NCBI GenBank assembly: GCA_910584635.1
Contig: CAJUBA010000016.1
Location: 1 to 37,399 of the forward strand
DNA from: an uncultured Christensenella sp.
GTDB lineage: Bacteria; Bacillota; Clostridia; Christensenellales; UBA3700
Direction: 5' to 3'
DNA length: 37,399 nucleotides
Under the pieces are notes generated by a model that saw nothing but the letters and a program-made list of their open reading frames with translations, had not been told where the DNA came from and did no database searches. A program made the translations under genes and the position numbers. Below are positions 22,541-31,238 of the stretch, one piece after another. The stretch's first letter is position 1. Each line of letters starts with the position of its first letter.

Positions 22541-25105
22541 ATGGAAGATAAGAAAGATATACTTGAAATGCTTGATAAGACCAACGTCGTTGAAGTTGAC
22601 GCGGTCAAAGAAATGAAGACTTCGTTTATCGCTTACGCAATGGCGGTAAACGTATCAAGAGCAATCCCCGACGTCAGAGACGGATTAAAGCCCGTTCACA
22701 GAAGAATACTTTACGCTATGAACGAGTTGGGACTTACCTCCGACAAGCCGTACAGAAAGTGCGCGCTTATCGTCGGAGACGTGCTTGGTAAATACCATCC
22801 GCACGGCGACTCGTCGGTATACGACGCGCTTGTAAGATTGGCGCAGGACTTTTCGATAAGATGTACTCTTGTCGACGGACACGGAAACTTCGGTTCGGTC
22901 GACGGCGATCCCGCGGCGGCTTACCGTTATACGGAAGCAAGACTTAGCAAAATCGCCGACGAAATGATTAGAGGTATCGACAAAAAGACCGTCGACTTCT
23001 ATCCCAACTTCGACGATACGAGGGAACAGCCGGTAGTACTTCCGTCGAGATACCCCAACTTGCTTGTCAACGGTTCGGACGGTATAGCGGTAGGTATGGC
23101 GACGTCTATTCCTCCGCACAATCTCGGCGAAGTAATCGACGGTACTATTGCATTGTTGGAAAATCCCGAGTTGGATATCGACGCGCTTATGGATATTATT
23201 CCCGCGCCTGACTATCCTACCGGAGCGTATATCATGGGCGGAGGCGGAATAAAGAAAGCCTACCGCACGGGCAGAGGAAACTGCATCATTCGCGCGAGAG
23301 CGGAAATAGAAGAAAACAGCAACGGCAAATCGAGAATCACTATTACCGAGATTCCGTATCAGGTAAACAAAGCCAAACTTATCGAGAATATGGCGGACCT
23401 TGTTAAGCAAAAGAGAATCGAAGGAATTTCGGATATTCACGAACTTTCCGATAAAGAAGGTATGAGAATCGTAGTCGAAGTCAAGAAAGACGCAAATCCG
23501 CAAGTAGTGCTTAATATGCTTTATAAGCATACTCAACTTCAGATTTCTCACTCCATGATAATGCTTGCTCTTGTGGACGGAACTCCGAAAATTCTCAACC
23601 TTAAAGAAATGCTTGAAGAGTACGTTAAGCATCAAAAATCCGTTATTACGAGAAGAACGCAATTCGACCTCGACAAAGCGTTGGAAAGAGAGCATATATT
23701 GCTCGGTCTTGTAAAGGCATTGACCAACATTGACGAAGTTATCGAAACTATCAAAAAATCGCAAGACAGACAGTCGGCTATCGAAAATCTGTGTTCCAAA
23801 TTCGAACTTAGCGAAAAGCAGTCGGTAGCGATACTCGAAATGAGATTGCAAAGACTTACCGCTTTGGAAGTGGAAAAGATTCAGGAAGAACTTGCGGAAC
23901 TTGAAAAACTGATTACCGATTTGAGAGATATTCTTGCAAATCCTCAAAGGGTCGTTGAAATCATTAAGACGGAACTTATCGAAATCAAGAATAAGTACAA
24001 CGAACCGCGTCGTTCGGAAATTACTTACGACTATTCCGATATAGATATCGAAGATTTGATAGAGGTAGAGGACGTAATACTGTCCATTACGCACAACGGT
24101 TATATCAAGCGTATGCCTGTAGACGAATATAAGGCGCAAAGACGCGGCGGAGTAGGCGTATCGGCGCATAAGACCAAAGAAGAAGACTTTGTAGAGAACG
24201 TCATGACTACGTCCACTCACGACAATATTCTTTTCTTCTCCAACAAGGGTAAGGTATACCGCACGAAAGGCTATCAAATACCCGAGGCGAGCAAGGGCGC
24301 GAAAGGAAGAGCAATAATAAATCTTCTCAACTTAGAACCGGGCGAAGTTATCAACGCTTACGTTCCCGTACCTAAGGAAAGTCAAGGCTTCCTTATGATG
24401 GCGACAAAGCAAGGACTTATCAAGAAGACCACGCTCGACGAATTCGTACGCATAAACAGCAACGGTAAAAAGGCTATAACTTTCGCAAGCGAAGACGACG
24501 AACTTATAAGCGTTCAACTCACTCGAGGCGACGAGCAGATTATCATGGCTTCAAGCGGCGGTAAATGTATCAGATTCGCCGAAGAAGACGTAAGAGCGAC
24601 CGGCAGAACGAGTATGGGCGTAAAATCCATACGTCTTGATAAAGGCGAAGTAGTAGTCGATATGGCTATCGTAAAAGAAGATTGCGAAGTACTTACGATT
24701 ACCGAAAACGGTTACGGCAAGCGTACCGATATTGAAGAGTATCGCGTACAAGGCAGAGCGGGAAGCGGTATCAAAGTCGGCGTCCTCAACGATAAGACGG
24801 GTAACGTAGTAAATCTCAAACTCGTCAATCCGTTGACCGACGACGTAATGATAATTGCCGACAACGGTATAATTATAAGAGTTAAAGCCGACGAAATCTC
24901 AAAGATAGGCAGAAATACGCAAGGCGTCAAAGTAATGAAAATGAAAGACGATAAAGCAAAAGTAGTTGCGTTCACAATCGTTCCTCATCAAGATGAAGAA
25001 AATACGGAAGACAGCGCAGACGGCGAAAATCAAGAAGGCGCGCAACAAAGCGAACAAGCGTCGGCAGAGCAGTCCGCGGAAACTCAAACAAATAGCGAAG
25101 AATAA
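22541..25105 (+). CDS. gyrA: DNA gyrase subunit A
   Basis: 854 residues. The catalytic tyrosine is at about residue 130 in AAAYRYTEARLSK. The C-terminal six-blade DNA-wrapping domain contains the GyrA box QRRGGVG near residue 532, which distinguishes gyrase from topoisomerase IV. The final 35 residues are acidic and glutamine-rich (EENTEDSADGENQEG and on), a low-complexity tail as in several gyrases where it tunes wrapping. GGAGGGGAGAG precedes the ATG. It forms an operon with gyrB and ends at a hairpin (25138-25164). Confidence 0.98.
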   Translation: MEDKKDILEMLDKTNVVEVDAVKEMKTSFIAYAMAVNVSRAIPDVRDGLKPVHRRILYAMNELGLTSDKPYRKCALIVGDVLGKYHPHGDSSVYDALVRLAQDFSIRCTLVDGHGNFGSVDGDPAAAYRYTEARLSKIADEMIRGIDKKTVDFYPNFDDTREQPVVLPSRYPNLLVNGSDGIAVGMATSIPPHNLGEVIDGTIALLENPELDIDALMDIIPAPDYPTGAYIMGGGGIKKAYRTGRGNCIIRARAEIEENSNGKSRITITEIPYQVNKAKLIENMADLVKQKRIEGISDIHELSDKEGMRIVVEVKKDANPQVVLNMLYKHTQLQISHSMIMLALVDGTPKILNLKEMLEEYVKHQKSVITRRTQFDLDKALEREHILLGLVKALTNIDEVIETIKKSQDRQSAIENLCSKFELSEKQSVAILEMRLQRLTALEVEKIQEELAELEKLITDLRDILANPQRVVEIIKTELIEIKNKYNEPRRSEITYDYSDIDIEDLIEVEDVILSITHNGYIKRMPVDEYKAQRRGGVGVSAHKTKEEDFVENVMTTSTHDNILFFSNKGKVYRTKGYQIPEASKGAKGRAIINLLNLEPGEVINAYVPVPKESQGFLMMATKQGLIKKTTLDEFVRINSNGKKAITFASEDDELISVQLTRGDEQIIMASSGGKCIRFAEEDVRATGRTSMGVKSIRLDKGEVVVDMAIVKEDCEVLTITENGYGKRTDIEEYRVQGRAGSGIKVGVLNDKTGNVVNLKLVNPLTDDVMIIADNGIIIRVKADEISKIGRNTQGVKVMKMKDDKAKVVAFTIVPHQDEENTEDSADGENQEGAQQSEQASAEQSAETQTNSEE

Positions 25106-25137
25106 TCGTATTAAGCAATAGAGCGCTACAAAAACAA

Positions 25138-25164
25138 ACGGCTGTCGCAATTAGCGACAGCCGT
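25138..25164. terminator. Hairpin between gyrA and the convergent XRE gene
   Basis: An 11-bp perfect stem, ACGGCTGTCGC (25138-25148) with GCGACAGCCGT (25154-25164). The T-run is better on the reverse side (GTTTTTGTAG). Probably shared. Confidence 0.75.
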
Positions 25165-25167
25165 AAT

Positions 25168-25464
25168 TTATTCGTTATCGGGATTTGACCTGGCAAGTAA
25201 ATCTTGCACGAAATGACGCAAATGCGATATTTCTATTCTTTTAAGACCTTTTGTATAGACTGAATAGTATTCGCTTCGTCCAAGTATAAAGTCAGTAGAT
25301 GTCTTAAACGTATCGGCTATTTTTATAATCATTTCCAAAGACGGTATATCAATGCCGTTTTCCCAGTTTGAAAGGCGTTTTATACTTACTCCGATAGCCT
25401 TTGCAAAATTTTTTTGATTTAATGAATTGATACGTCTTAGAATCTTAATATTTTCGCTTATCAT
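25168..25464 (-). CDS. XRE-family transcriptional regulator
   Basis: 98 residues from MISENIKILRRINSLNQKNF. The first 65 form a Cro/C1 helix-turn-helix (QKNFAKAIGVSIKRLSNWEN is the recognition region), followed by SLEMIIKIADTFKTSTDFIL, the standard second half. The remaining 30 residues are polar and of unknown role. GGGAGA eight bases before ATG 25464 supports this start over a longer frame from 25491. It is convergent with gyrA and shares its hairpin terminator. Target genes are unknown. Confidence 0.88.
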   Translation of the reverse strand: MISENIKILRRINSLNQKNFAKAIGVSIKRLSNWENGIDIPSLEMIIKIADTFKTSTDFILGRSEYYSVYTKGLKRIEISHLRHFVQDLLARSNPDNE

Positions 25465-25736
25465 TGTGTTATCTCCCGTTTTTATTTTCAATAATATTAT
25501 AAAATTTCTATTTTATTTTAGCAAAATACAAAAGTATATTTCTAGTTGACTTTTTTACTTCCGTATTTTCATTTATTATATAACGGTTTAAGGCTTAAAG
25601 AATAAGTCAGGTCTAATGACCTAGTAACGGGATTGATTATTTGATAAGAGAATTAAGGTCGAGCAAATGAAAAAACTTAATCTGAAAGTCAAATAATTTA
25701 GTCAATATCTTTCTATTATGGATTTATACGGTGCAA

Positions 25737-25764
25737 AAGAAGTTCGTCGCAAGATGGACTTCTT
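25737..25764 (+). terminator. Terminator-like hairpin in intergenic region
   Basis: A 9-bp stem with one G-U pair and a 10-base loop. Its T content is mainly in the 3' arm. No coding gene ends here. Confidence 0.45.
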
Positions 25765-25815
25765 TATTAGTTATATTTTTCAATAACGCTATAATGTGGT
25801 CTTATGGTGAAAATA

Positions 25816-25844
25816 TTGTTATAAATTAGTATCTATGATAAAAT
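25816..25844 (+). promoter_or_regulatory. Promoter of the small SH3-like gene
   Basis: TTGTTA (25816-25821), 17 bases, TAAAAT (25839-25844), about 50 bases before the gene. Confidence 0.55.
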
Positions 25845-25892
25845 AAATGCGAAGAATAATCAACTTATAACGCCGTACGGGGGATTAGCGAA

Positions 25893-26096
25893 ATGAAAGA
25901 ATACAGCGTTGTGGAAGTAATAGTAGAAAAAGAAAATTATGCAAAACAGGGCGTTCATAAGGGCATGAAAGGAATTATTCTCGATCCGCGTAATATTGAC
26001 GGCTGTTGGCTAGTGGTGTTTCCAGATCCTATAATATTAGCAGACGAAATATGGGCGCCTATAAGGGAAGAAGATCTCAAACTAATAAACGATTAA
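25893..26096 (+). CDS. Small beta-rich (SH3/KOW-like) hypothetical protein
   Basis: A 67-residue acidic protein, MKEYSVVEVIVEKENYAKQG and on. The pattern of short strands with a G-V-H-K-G-M-K-G-I-I turn followed by WLVVFPDP resembles small SH3/KOW-like barrels often annotated as hypothetical in Clostridia. GGGGGA lies 11 bases upstream of the ATG. No catalytic residues are apparent. It precedes the second Fic gene, from which it is separated by an array of inverted repeats, so the two are probably regulated separately. I do not recognise a named function. Confidence 0.65.
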   Translation: MKEYSVVEVIVEKENYAKQGVHKGMKGIILDPRNIDGCWLVVFPDPIILADEIWAPIREEDLKLIND

Positions 26097-26117
26097 ATAT
26101 ATCGCGCTAGATTAAAG

Positions 26118-26230
26118 CCTTATTTCAAAAATTCAATAAATATTGAAATAAGGACTAAAAAAATCTTTTCTTATTTCAGAAAATCTCAAAAAATTGAAAT
26201 AAAAACATTTTTATTGTTGAGTTATTTCAA
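26118..26230. promoter_or_regulatory. Operator array before the second Fic gene
   Basis: CCTTATTTCAA (26118-26128) and TTGAAATAAGG (26143-26153) form an 11-bp inverted repeat. TTATTTCA (26171-26178) and TTGAAATAA (26194-26202) form a second, and TTATTTCAA recurs at 26222-26230 over a probable promoter (TTGAGT 26217-26222, TAAACT 26240-26245). Confidence 0.6.
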
Positions 26231-26268
26231 AAATTTTGGTAAACTATATTTACAAGGAGAGATTAAAT

Positions 26269-27393
26269 ATGAGAGCAGGAAAGTACGTTAGCGTACCAAA
26301 CAAAGGATACAAAGCGTTCGAGCCGACAAAGTTACAGGATTTACAACTTATTTTGGATACCGATATTATGACAAAGGCGGGGGAAGCAAACCGACTTTTA
26401 GGTAAACTTGAAGGTTTGGCTTTGAACGTGCCGAATATTGATTTGTTTATAAGTTCGTACGTTAGAAAGGAAGCGTTGCTTAGTAGTCAAATTGAAGGCA
26501 CGCAAGCGTCTTTGATAGACATACTTGACCCCAACATAGACAACAATGCAAATATGGATACGCTTGACGTTGTAAATTACACAACGGCGTTGTATTTTGC
26601 AGTTGAAACTATGAAAACTTATCCGCTTTGCAACTCTCTTATAAAAAAGACTCATGCCAAACTTCTTTCCAATACTAGGGGGCAGGAAAAAAGTCCGGGC
26701 GAATTCAGACGCAGTCAAAATTGGATAGGCAGTAGCGGTTGCGATCTCAACAGCGCGCGATATATTCCGCCTACGCCTGAAAATATGACGGAAGCAATGA
26801 GCGATTTGGAAAAATTTATAAATATGGAAGAGGACGTTTACGACCCGATTATTCAAGCGGCGCTTATACATTATCAATTTGAAACGATTCATCCGTTTTT
26901 GGACGGCAACGGAAGAATAGGAAGAATGTTGATAGTGTTGTATTTGATTGAAAAGAAGATTTTGACCTATCCGATATTATATATATCGTATTATCTTAAA
27001 AAGAACCGTATCGAATATTACGATAGGATGAGTGAAGTAAGAGCCAAGGGCAACTATGAACAGTGGGTAAAATTCTTTTTGGATGCGGTAATAGCAAGTT
27101 GCAAAGACAGTATTTTGACAATAGAGCAGTTGAGCAAACTTAATAAAGATAATTTGGAGTTGATAGGCAAATCGTCAAAATCATTGCGCGTAGTATTTGA
27201 TTATATTTGTAAGAATCCTATCATAAACATACAGAAAACAGCGCAAGAATTGAATATGTCTTTCAATAGCGTTTCGACGGCAGTACAAAGGCTTTGCGAA
27301 TCAAACGTTTTGGAAGAAAACACGGAGAATAAACGTAACCGTATTTTTAGTTACGTCAAATATTTAGATATACTAAAAAAGGATACCGAATAG
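26269..27393 (+). CDS. Fic-domain protein, class II, with C-terminal winged helix
   Basis: 374 residues. The catalytic motif HPFLDGNGRIGR starts near residue 208. The N-terminal inhibitory motif is S72-S-Q-I-E76-G, the class II pattern, within SSQIEGTQASLIDIL. The C-terminus (NPIINIQKTAQELNMSFNSV and following) is a winged-helix DNA-binding part, seen in many Fic proteins encoded alone. AAGGAGAG lies eight bases before ATG 26269; a longer frame from 26236 lacks a ribosome site. It is only distantly similar to the first Fic protein at 18423. Probable activity is AMP transfer to a protein; the upstream repeats suggest self-repression. Confidence 0.92.
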   Translation: MRAGKYVSVPNKGYKAFEPTKLQDLQLILDTDIMTKAGEANRLLGKLEGLALNVPNIDLFISSYVRKEALLSSQIEGTQASLIDILDPNIDNNANMDTLDVVNYTTALYFAVETMKTYPLCNSLIKKTHAKLLSNTRGQEKSPGEFRRSQNWIGSSGCDLNSARYIPPTPENMTEAMSDLEKFINMEEDVYDPIIQAALIHYQFETIHPFLDGNGRIGRMLIVLYLIEKKILTYPILYISYYLKKNRIEYYDRMSEVRAKGNYEQWVKFFLDAVIASCKDSILTIEQLSKLNKDNLELIGKSSKSLRVVFDYICKNPIINIQKTAQELNMSFNSVSTAVQRLCESNVLEENTENKRNRIFSYVKYLDILKKDTE

Positions 27394-27456
27394 AAAAACT
27401 GTGTTTAGTCCAATTGCGATTTAGCGAGATATAATAAAGACTGACCGTAAAGACAA

Positions 27457-27480
27457 AAAGTCCGCTTTTGAGCGGACTTT
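27457..27480. terminator. Hairpin between the second Fic gene and a convergent gene
   Basis: AAAGTCCGCT (27457-27466) pairs with AGCGGACTTT (27471-27480) around TTTG. T-rich on both sides. Confidence 0.8.
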
Positions 27481-27501
27481 CTTTTATGATTTACGTTTTG
27501 T

Positions 27502-27864
27502 TTATTTGCCCAATAGGAAAAGCGCGGCAAATACAAATATGGACGTCAGCACGACGAAGCCGAGAGAGATACTTTGAAGTATTACTTGAACGGTGGTGTG
27601 TCTGTCGATATTGCGCAATCTTCTTAGATTTTCCGCTTTCAATTTTTGTTCTTGCTGTTCGGAATCGAGTTTTACCAATTTGTAGTATTTATCCGAAGAT
27701 TTGAAACCCGGCAAAGCGCTGTCTATCTTGACGTAGCCTTCGGGCAGAGCGCCTACGCTTTTGAGTTTTTCTTCGCACATTTCTATTTCTTCTTCGCTTG
27801 CAGGAACGAGTCCTTGATTAAGATCGTCGCCGAATACGTTCATAAGTTTGTATTTGTTTTTCAT
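27502..27864 (-). CDS. Hypothetical protein with one C-terminal membrane segment
   Basis: 120 residues: a charged soluble part, then a short coiled region (SEQQEQKLKAENLRRLRNID) and a single hydrophobic segment near residues 97-118 ending LFLLGK. It would be anchored in the membrane by its tail, with the N-terminus in the cytoplasm. GGAGG lies upstream, and it starts 13 bases after the ROK kinase gene, so the two form an operon. The PEGYVKIDSALPGFKSSDKY segment may be a binding region. I do not recognise a family. Confidence 0.75.
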   Translation of the reverse strand: MKNKYKLMNVFGDDLNQGLVPASEEEIEMCEEKLKSVGALPEGYVKIDSALPGFKSSDKYYKLVKLDSEQQEQKLKAENLRRLRNIDRHTTVQVILQSISLGFVVLTSIFVFAALFLLGK

Positions 27865-27877
27865 TTTTATACCTCCG

Positions 27878-28831
27878 TTATAAAGCGAGCGCAGCCGCGC
27901 CGAGTATTCCCGCGTCGTTTTTAAGGCTTGCCGTTTTGATTTCTACTTTCGGGTTGAACTTCGCGCCGAATCTGTCTTCGTTTATAGCCTTTTGTATGGG
28001 ATTTGTCAAATACTCTTTTTCATAACTTATACCGCCGCCGATAAGTATAGCGTCGGGGCAGAATATATTTACGAGATTGACCAGACCGCTCGTTATGTAG
28101 CCTATATATGTATCTACAACAGATTGACCCGCTTTATCTCCCGCCTTAGCCGCAAGAAAAGCCGTTTTGCCGGATACTTTTCCTTCTTCTTTGGCAAACT
28201 TATGCATGAGCGAATCGGGATTTTTATCCATGACCGCTTTAGTTTGGCGCATAAGCGCGGTAGCCGAAGCGTACGCTTCCCAACAGCCTTTTCGACCGCA
28301 ACTGCACGGTTGCGCTTCGGGGGATATATCTATTTGCATGTGTCCGCCTTCCGTACCCGCGCATTCTCTTCCTTCAAAGAGTTTGCCGTCTATAATAAAG
28401 CCCGTTCCCACGCCTGTTCCGAGCGTAACGAAAATAATGTCGTTATAGCCCTTGCCCGCGCCGAAAACATATTCGCCGAGCGCGGCGCAGTTGGCGTCGT
28501 TGTTTATAAATACAGGAACGTCGAAATAACGTTTGAGTTCCGCCACGACGGGTACTCTTTCCAAAGAGATATTGTTGCTATATCTGATTATGCCGTTTTT
28601 GGAGTCGATAGAGCCGGGCTGTCCGATACCTATTCCTTTTACTTCGCTTAAAGTTATGTTCGCTCCTTCGAGTACGGCGTCAATGACTTTGCGAATATCT
28701 TCGCTTATACTGTATTGTTCGGTATATTTTTCCGTTGTCGGAATAGCGGTTTTGTAGACTATTTTTCCGTCGGTCGTTACCGCTCCGCCTTTGATGCTCA
28801 TACCGCCTACGTCGATTCCTATCAGATACAT
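27878..28831 (-). CDS. ROK-family sugar kinase (glucokinase-like)
   Basis: 317 residues starting MYLIGIDVGGMSIKGGAVTT, the ATP-binding DxGGT-like start of ROK proteins. The catalytic region is INNDANCAALGE, and the ROK zinc motif CSCGRKGCWEAYAS lies near residues 173-186. ILIGGGI near the end is also typical. There is no N-terminal helix-turn-helix, so it is a kinase and not a repressor. It probably phosphorylates glucose or a related hexose. AGAGGA precedes the ATG. A small hairpin (GTCTT-GAAA-AAGAC) sits in its leader near 28869-28882. It is followed by the small membrane gene. Confidence 0.93.
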   Translation of the reverse strand: MYLIGIDVGGMSIKGGAVTTDGKIVYKTAIPTTEKYTEQYSISEDIRKVIDAVLEGANITLSEVKGIGIGQPGSIDSKNGIIRYSNNISLERVPVVAELKRYFDVPVFINNDANCAALGEYVFGAGKGYNDIIFVTLGTGVGTGFIIDGKLFEGRECAGTEGGHMQIDISPEAQPCSCGRKGCWEAYASATALMRQTKAVMDKNPDSLMHKFAKEEGKVSGKTAFLAAKAGDKAGQSVVDTYIGYITSGLVNLVNIFCPDAILIGGGISYEKEYLTNPIQKAINEDRFGAKFNPKVEIKTASLKNDAGILGAAALAL

Positions 28832-28962
28832 AATTATTCCTCTTTTCAGTAATATTTTGCGTCTTTTTCAAGACCCAATTCATTATATAATATTTAATAA
28901 ATATTTTCAAGTCATTTTCTTAAAATACGCTTTGACTTTGCAAGGTATTTTTACGCTCGCGA

Positions 28963-29682
28963 TTAGACGTGAAATTTTTTCTTGAATTCGGAAATAAGGG
29001 TTCTACGTCCCAAAATTCCGCAGAAAATAATTCCCACTGACGAGAGGCAAGCGCATATTATCGACATTACCGGATTTTGGACTATTTTGCACGCAAAAAG
29101 TATTACCGGTATGAATCCCAACGCCGATACCGCAAGCGCGTCAATTATTACGCTGTGCCACTTATGAAACGCGATAGCGGTGTAGATTCCCACAACCAAC
29201 GTCGACACCGTCAAAATGACCGGAAGTCCCAAATCCCAAACCCAGTTGTCGATATAGTGGGAGATTTGATCTTTAAGTAGATAGTTCAGCGCGATAAGTA
29301 TAGCGAGTATCGCCACGGCTTGCCAGAATATCTTTATACCGATACTGTTGTTGGAAAGTATCGTATGTTTCGTCAAAATCAGTCCGTATACGAGTACCGC
29401 GCCGACAAAGGAAAACCAATAGATTGTCGGGGTAAGTCTTAGATTTATCGCCACGCAGATTATAAACAGAGCAAGAGCAATGCTCAAATATATGCTTCCC
29501 GGAGTCAAGAGTCTTTTCTTTACAGGAATTTTTTCCTTTTTTTTGGTCGGGTAAGCGGACTTAATATCCTCCGACCCTTCGAGAGGCAAGTCCAAGTTTG
29601 GGTCGATATGAAGTTTTTCATGGCAAAGCGGACATATCTTACTTTTGCAGCCTATTTGAATATTGCAGTATTTACAGCGCAT
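28963..29682 (-). CDS. Zinc-ribbon membrane protein (DUF6320-like)
   Basis: 239 residues. The N-terminus is a zinc ribbon with C3-x2-C6 and C17-x2-C20 (MRCKYCNIQIGCKSKICPLC), then a proline- and lysine-rich linker and six membrane segments from about residue 60 to 228. Zinc-ribbon membrane proteins of this sort often follow an acetyltransferase-like gene in Clostridia, the arrangement seen here. It overlaps the upstream gene by 11 bases and has GGGAGGTGG before its ATG. Role unknown; presumably works with the partner enzyme at the membrane. The family label is from memory and moderate. Confidence 0.75.
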   Translation of the reverse strand: MRCKYCNIQIGCKSKICPLCHEKLHIDPNLDLPLEGSEDIKSAYPTKKKEKIPVKKRLLTPGSIYLSIALALFIICVAINLRLTPTIYWFSFVGAVLVYGLILTKHTILSNNSIGIKIFWQAVAILAILIALNYLLKDQISHYIDNWVWDLGLPVILTVSTLVVGIYTAIAFHKWHSVIIDALAVSALGFIPVILFACKIVQNPVMSIICACLSSVGIIFCGILGRRTLISEFKKKFHV

Positions 29683-30976
29683 TGTCCACCTCCCAAAAGT
29701 TTGACGTAACGCAAAGATCTATTCCGTCGTCCGTCAAGTATTTTGCAAACCTTTTTTCTATATCCGTGTCGGTTATTCGCCTAGAAAAAGTAATACACAA
29801 CTTTCCGTTGCAAGATATTATCGCCAAAGACAGCGGAGTAGTGGTATTGGATGATATGGAAAAACTCACGCTATCGACGTATTCTTTCATGCTGTCCGGA
29901 ATGCTCAAAACGCCGAAATTTGACAGCGTTGCAGTCTTTTTCGTCTTGCCGAAAAACATATTGGATATGTTAAAGAAAAATCTTTTCAAAAACAGCGGTA
30001 TAAATCTTACCAGGAAAAATTTTTCCGCCCATACGGTAGTGGAAATTTTATCTTTAAGATATGCTTTGTCTGTGTCGCGTTTAAGATTTTCATGCATTAT
30101 TTCTATAAGTCTGTCGATGTTCATATCCGTATAGGGGTTTGCGCCTATGCGTGAGAACAGCGAAAAATTACGCAGCGTCTTCGACGGGAATATCTTACGT
30201 AGGTTTATCGGTACGAAAAGTTGAATATCGTTTGCGTTTTCTATCTTATCTTTTATTTGGCTTTCAAAAATAGACATGATAAATACTGCGCCGAGATATT
30301 CCGTAACGGTACACTTTTTCTGATGACATAAGTCCAGCATTTGTTTTGAGTCGCAATACAAATGAATAAGTCCGTTGCCCGCGTTGTTGAATAAAATACC
30401 GTCTATATGGTACGCTTTTTTGCCCTGCAATTCCTTGACTTTAAGTTTTTTAAGCGAAACCTTCTTGTAGTTGGCAAGAAAAGAATCTTCGAGTTCCTCT
30501 GTCGAAACGGGCGAGCCTACGGTCATAATTTTTTGGTCGGAGTATACTTCTTTACCGGCAAGGTTGAGGTAAGTATAGACAAGACTTTTTACAAACTCCG
30601 AAGCGCCTGTCGCGTCGCAAATAGCGTGGAAGAAATCGCAAACTATCATGTTTTGGAAATAACTTACGCGGAAACAGTAACCGTTACAGTTTTTATCCGT
30701 GATTTTCTTTATGGAAATTTGGTCGAGAGGATATACTTTCGTCTTTGCGGAGTTATGGTCGAAATAATACCAAAATGCGCCTTTCATAAGTCTTACTTGA
30801 AAGCCGGGGAACCTACCTATAGTCATGGCCAAAGCGTTGTGCAGAATTTCCACGTCCACCTCTTCCTTGAGGTTTACGCTCAGTCTAAAAATATTCTGAT
30901 TTTTCTTGCTTACAAGCATGGGATAAATCTTTGCGGAATTGTCCAACTTGCTCCAAGTTTCCAGTGATTTTGCCAT
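29672..30976 (-). CDS. Condensation/alcohol-acetyltransferase-like protein
   Basis: 434 residues with the chloramphenicol-acetyltransferase/condensation fold pattern: the active-site-like HAICDATGASEFVK (HxxxDx form near residue 118), a hydrophobic strand pattern and a later FVPINLRKIFPSKTLRNFSL segment. Similar Clostridia proteins are annotated alcohol acetyltransferase. The acceptor is unknown. The motif keeps His and Asp but has Ala where many have Gly (HxxxDG). No close Shine-Dalgarno is present; TACAAT (30989-30984) lies seven bases before the ATG, so this may be another near-leaderless start. It is followed with overlap by the zinc-ribbon membrane gene. Confidence 0.75.
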   Translation of the reverse strand: MAKSLETWSKLDNSAKIYPMLVSKKNQNIFRLSVNLKEEVDVEILHNALAMTIGRFPGFQVRLMKGAFWYYFDHNSAKTKVYPLDQISIKKITDKNCNGYCFRVSYFQNMIVCDFFHAICDATGASEFVKSLVYTYLNLAGKEVYSDQKIMTVGSPVSTEELEDSFLANYKKVSLKKLKVKELQGKKAYHIDGILFNNAGNGLIHLYCDSKQMLDLCHQKKCTVTEYLGAVFIMSIFESQIKDKIENANDIQLFVPINLRKIFPSKTLRNFSLFSRIGANPYTDMNIDRLIEIMHENLKRDTDKAYLKDKISTTVWAEKFFLVRFIPLFLKRFFFNISNMFFGKTKKTATLSNFGVLSIPDSMKEYVDSVSFSISSNTTTPLSLAIISCNGKLCITFSRRITDTDIEKRFAKYLTDDGIDLCVTSNFWEVDNAL

Positions 30977-31238
30977 ATTAAAGATTGTATTCTTTTTTCT
31001 CCAAGGATATTCGTCTCAAATATTTTTCGCATGCGTACGCGCCGATAGCGCGATAGGTAAATATTTTATTACGACCACAAATATTATAGCATAAAAATTA
31101 TCCGCTATGCAAGGCGAGAAATAATAATGCGTACTATATTACAAAATTATTACTCGCGCGCGGCAAAGTAGTTAAAAAAACTACAAAATTCTTAGGTGTT
31201 TACGACATGAAATTCGTCATGACGGTATATATTATCGT

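Larger units (their letters stand above)
25465..25892. other. 428-base intergenic region with hairpins and a promoter
   Basis: No clear gene. It contains AGGTC-TAAT-GACCT near 25612, a terminator-like hairpin AAGAAGTTC/GGACTTCTT (25737-25764) followed by TATTAG, and the promoter of the next gene (25816-25844). A small RNA ending at 25764 is possible. Confidence 0.45.

Noticed and set aside
22685..24277. 530-codon reverse frame inside gyrA
   Set aside because: Exact antisense of a strongly conserved gene; composition is a by-product of gyrA codon use.
28167..28651. Forward frames opposite the ROK kinase gene
   Set aside because: Shadows of a well-supported reverse gene with complete ROK motifs.
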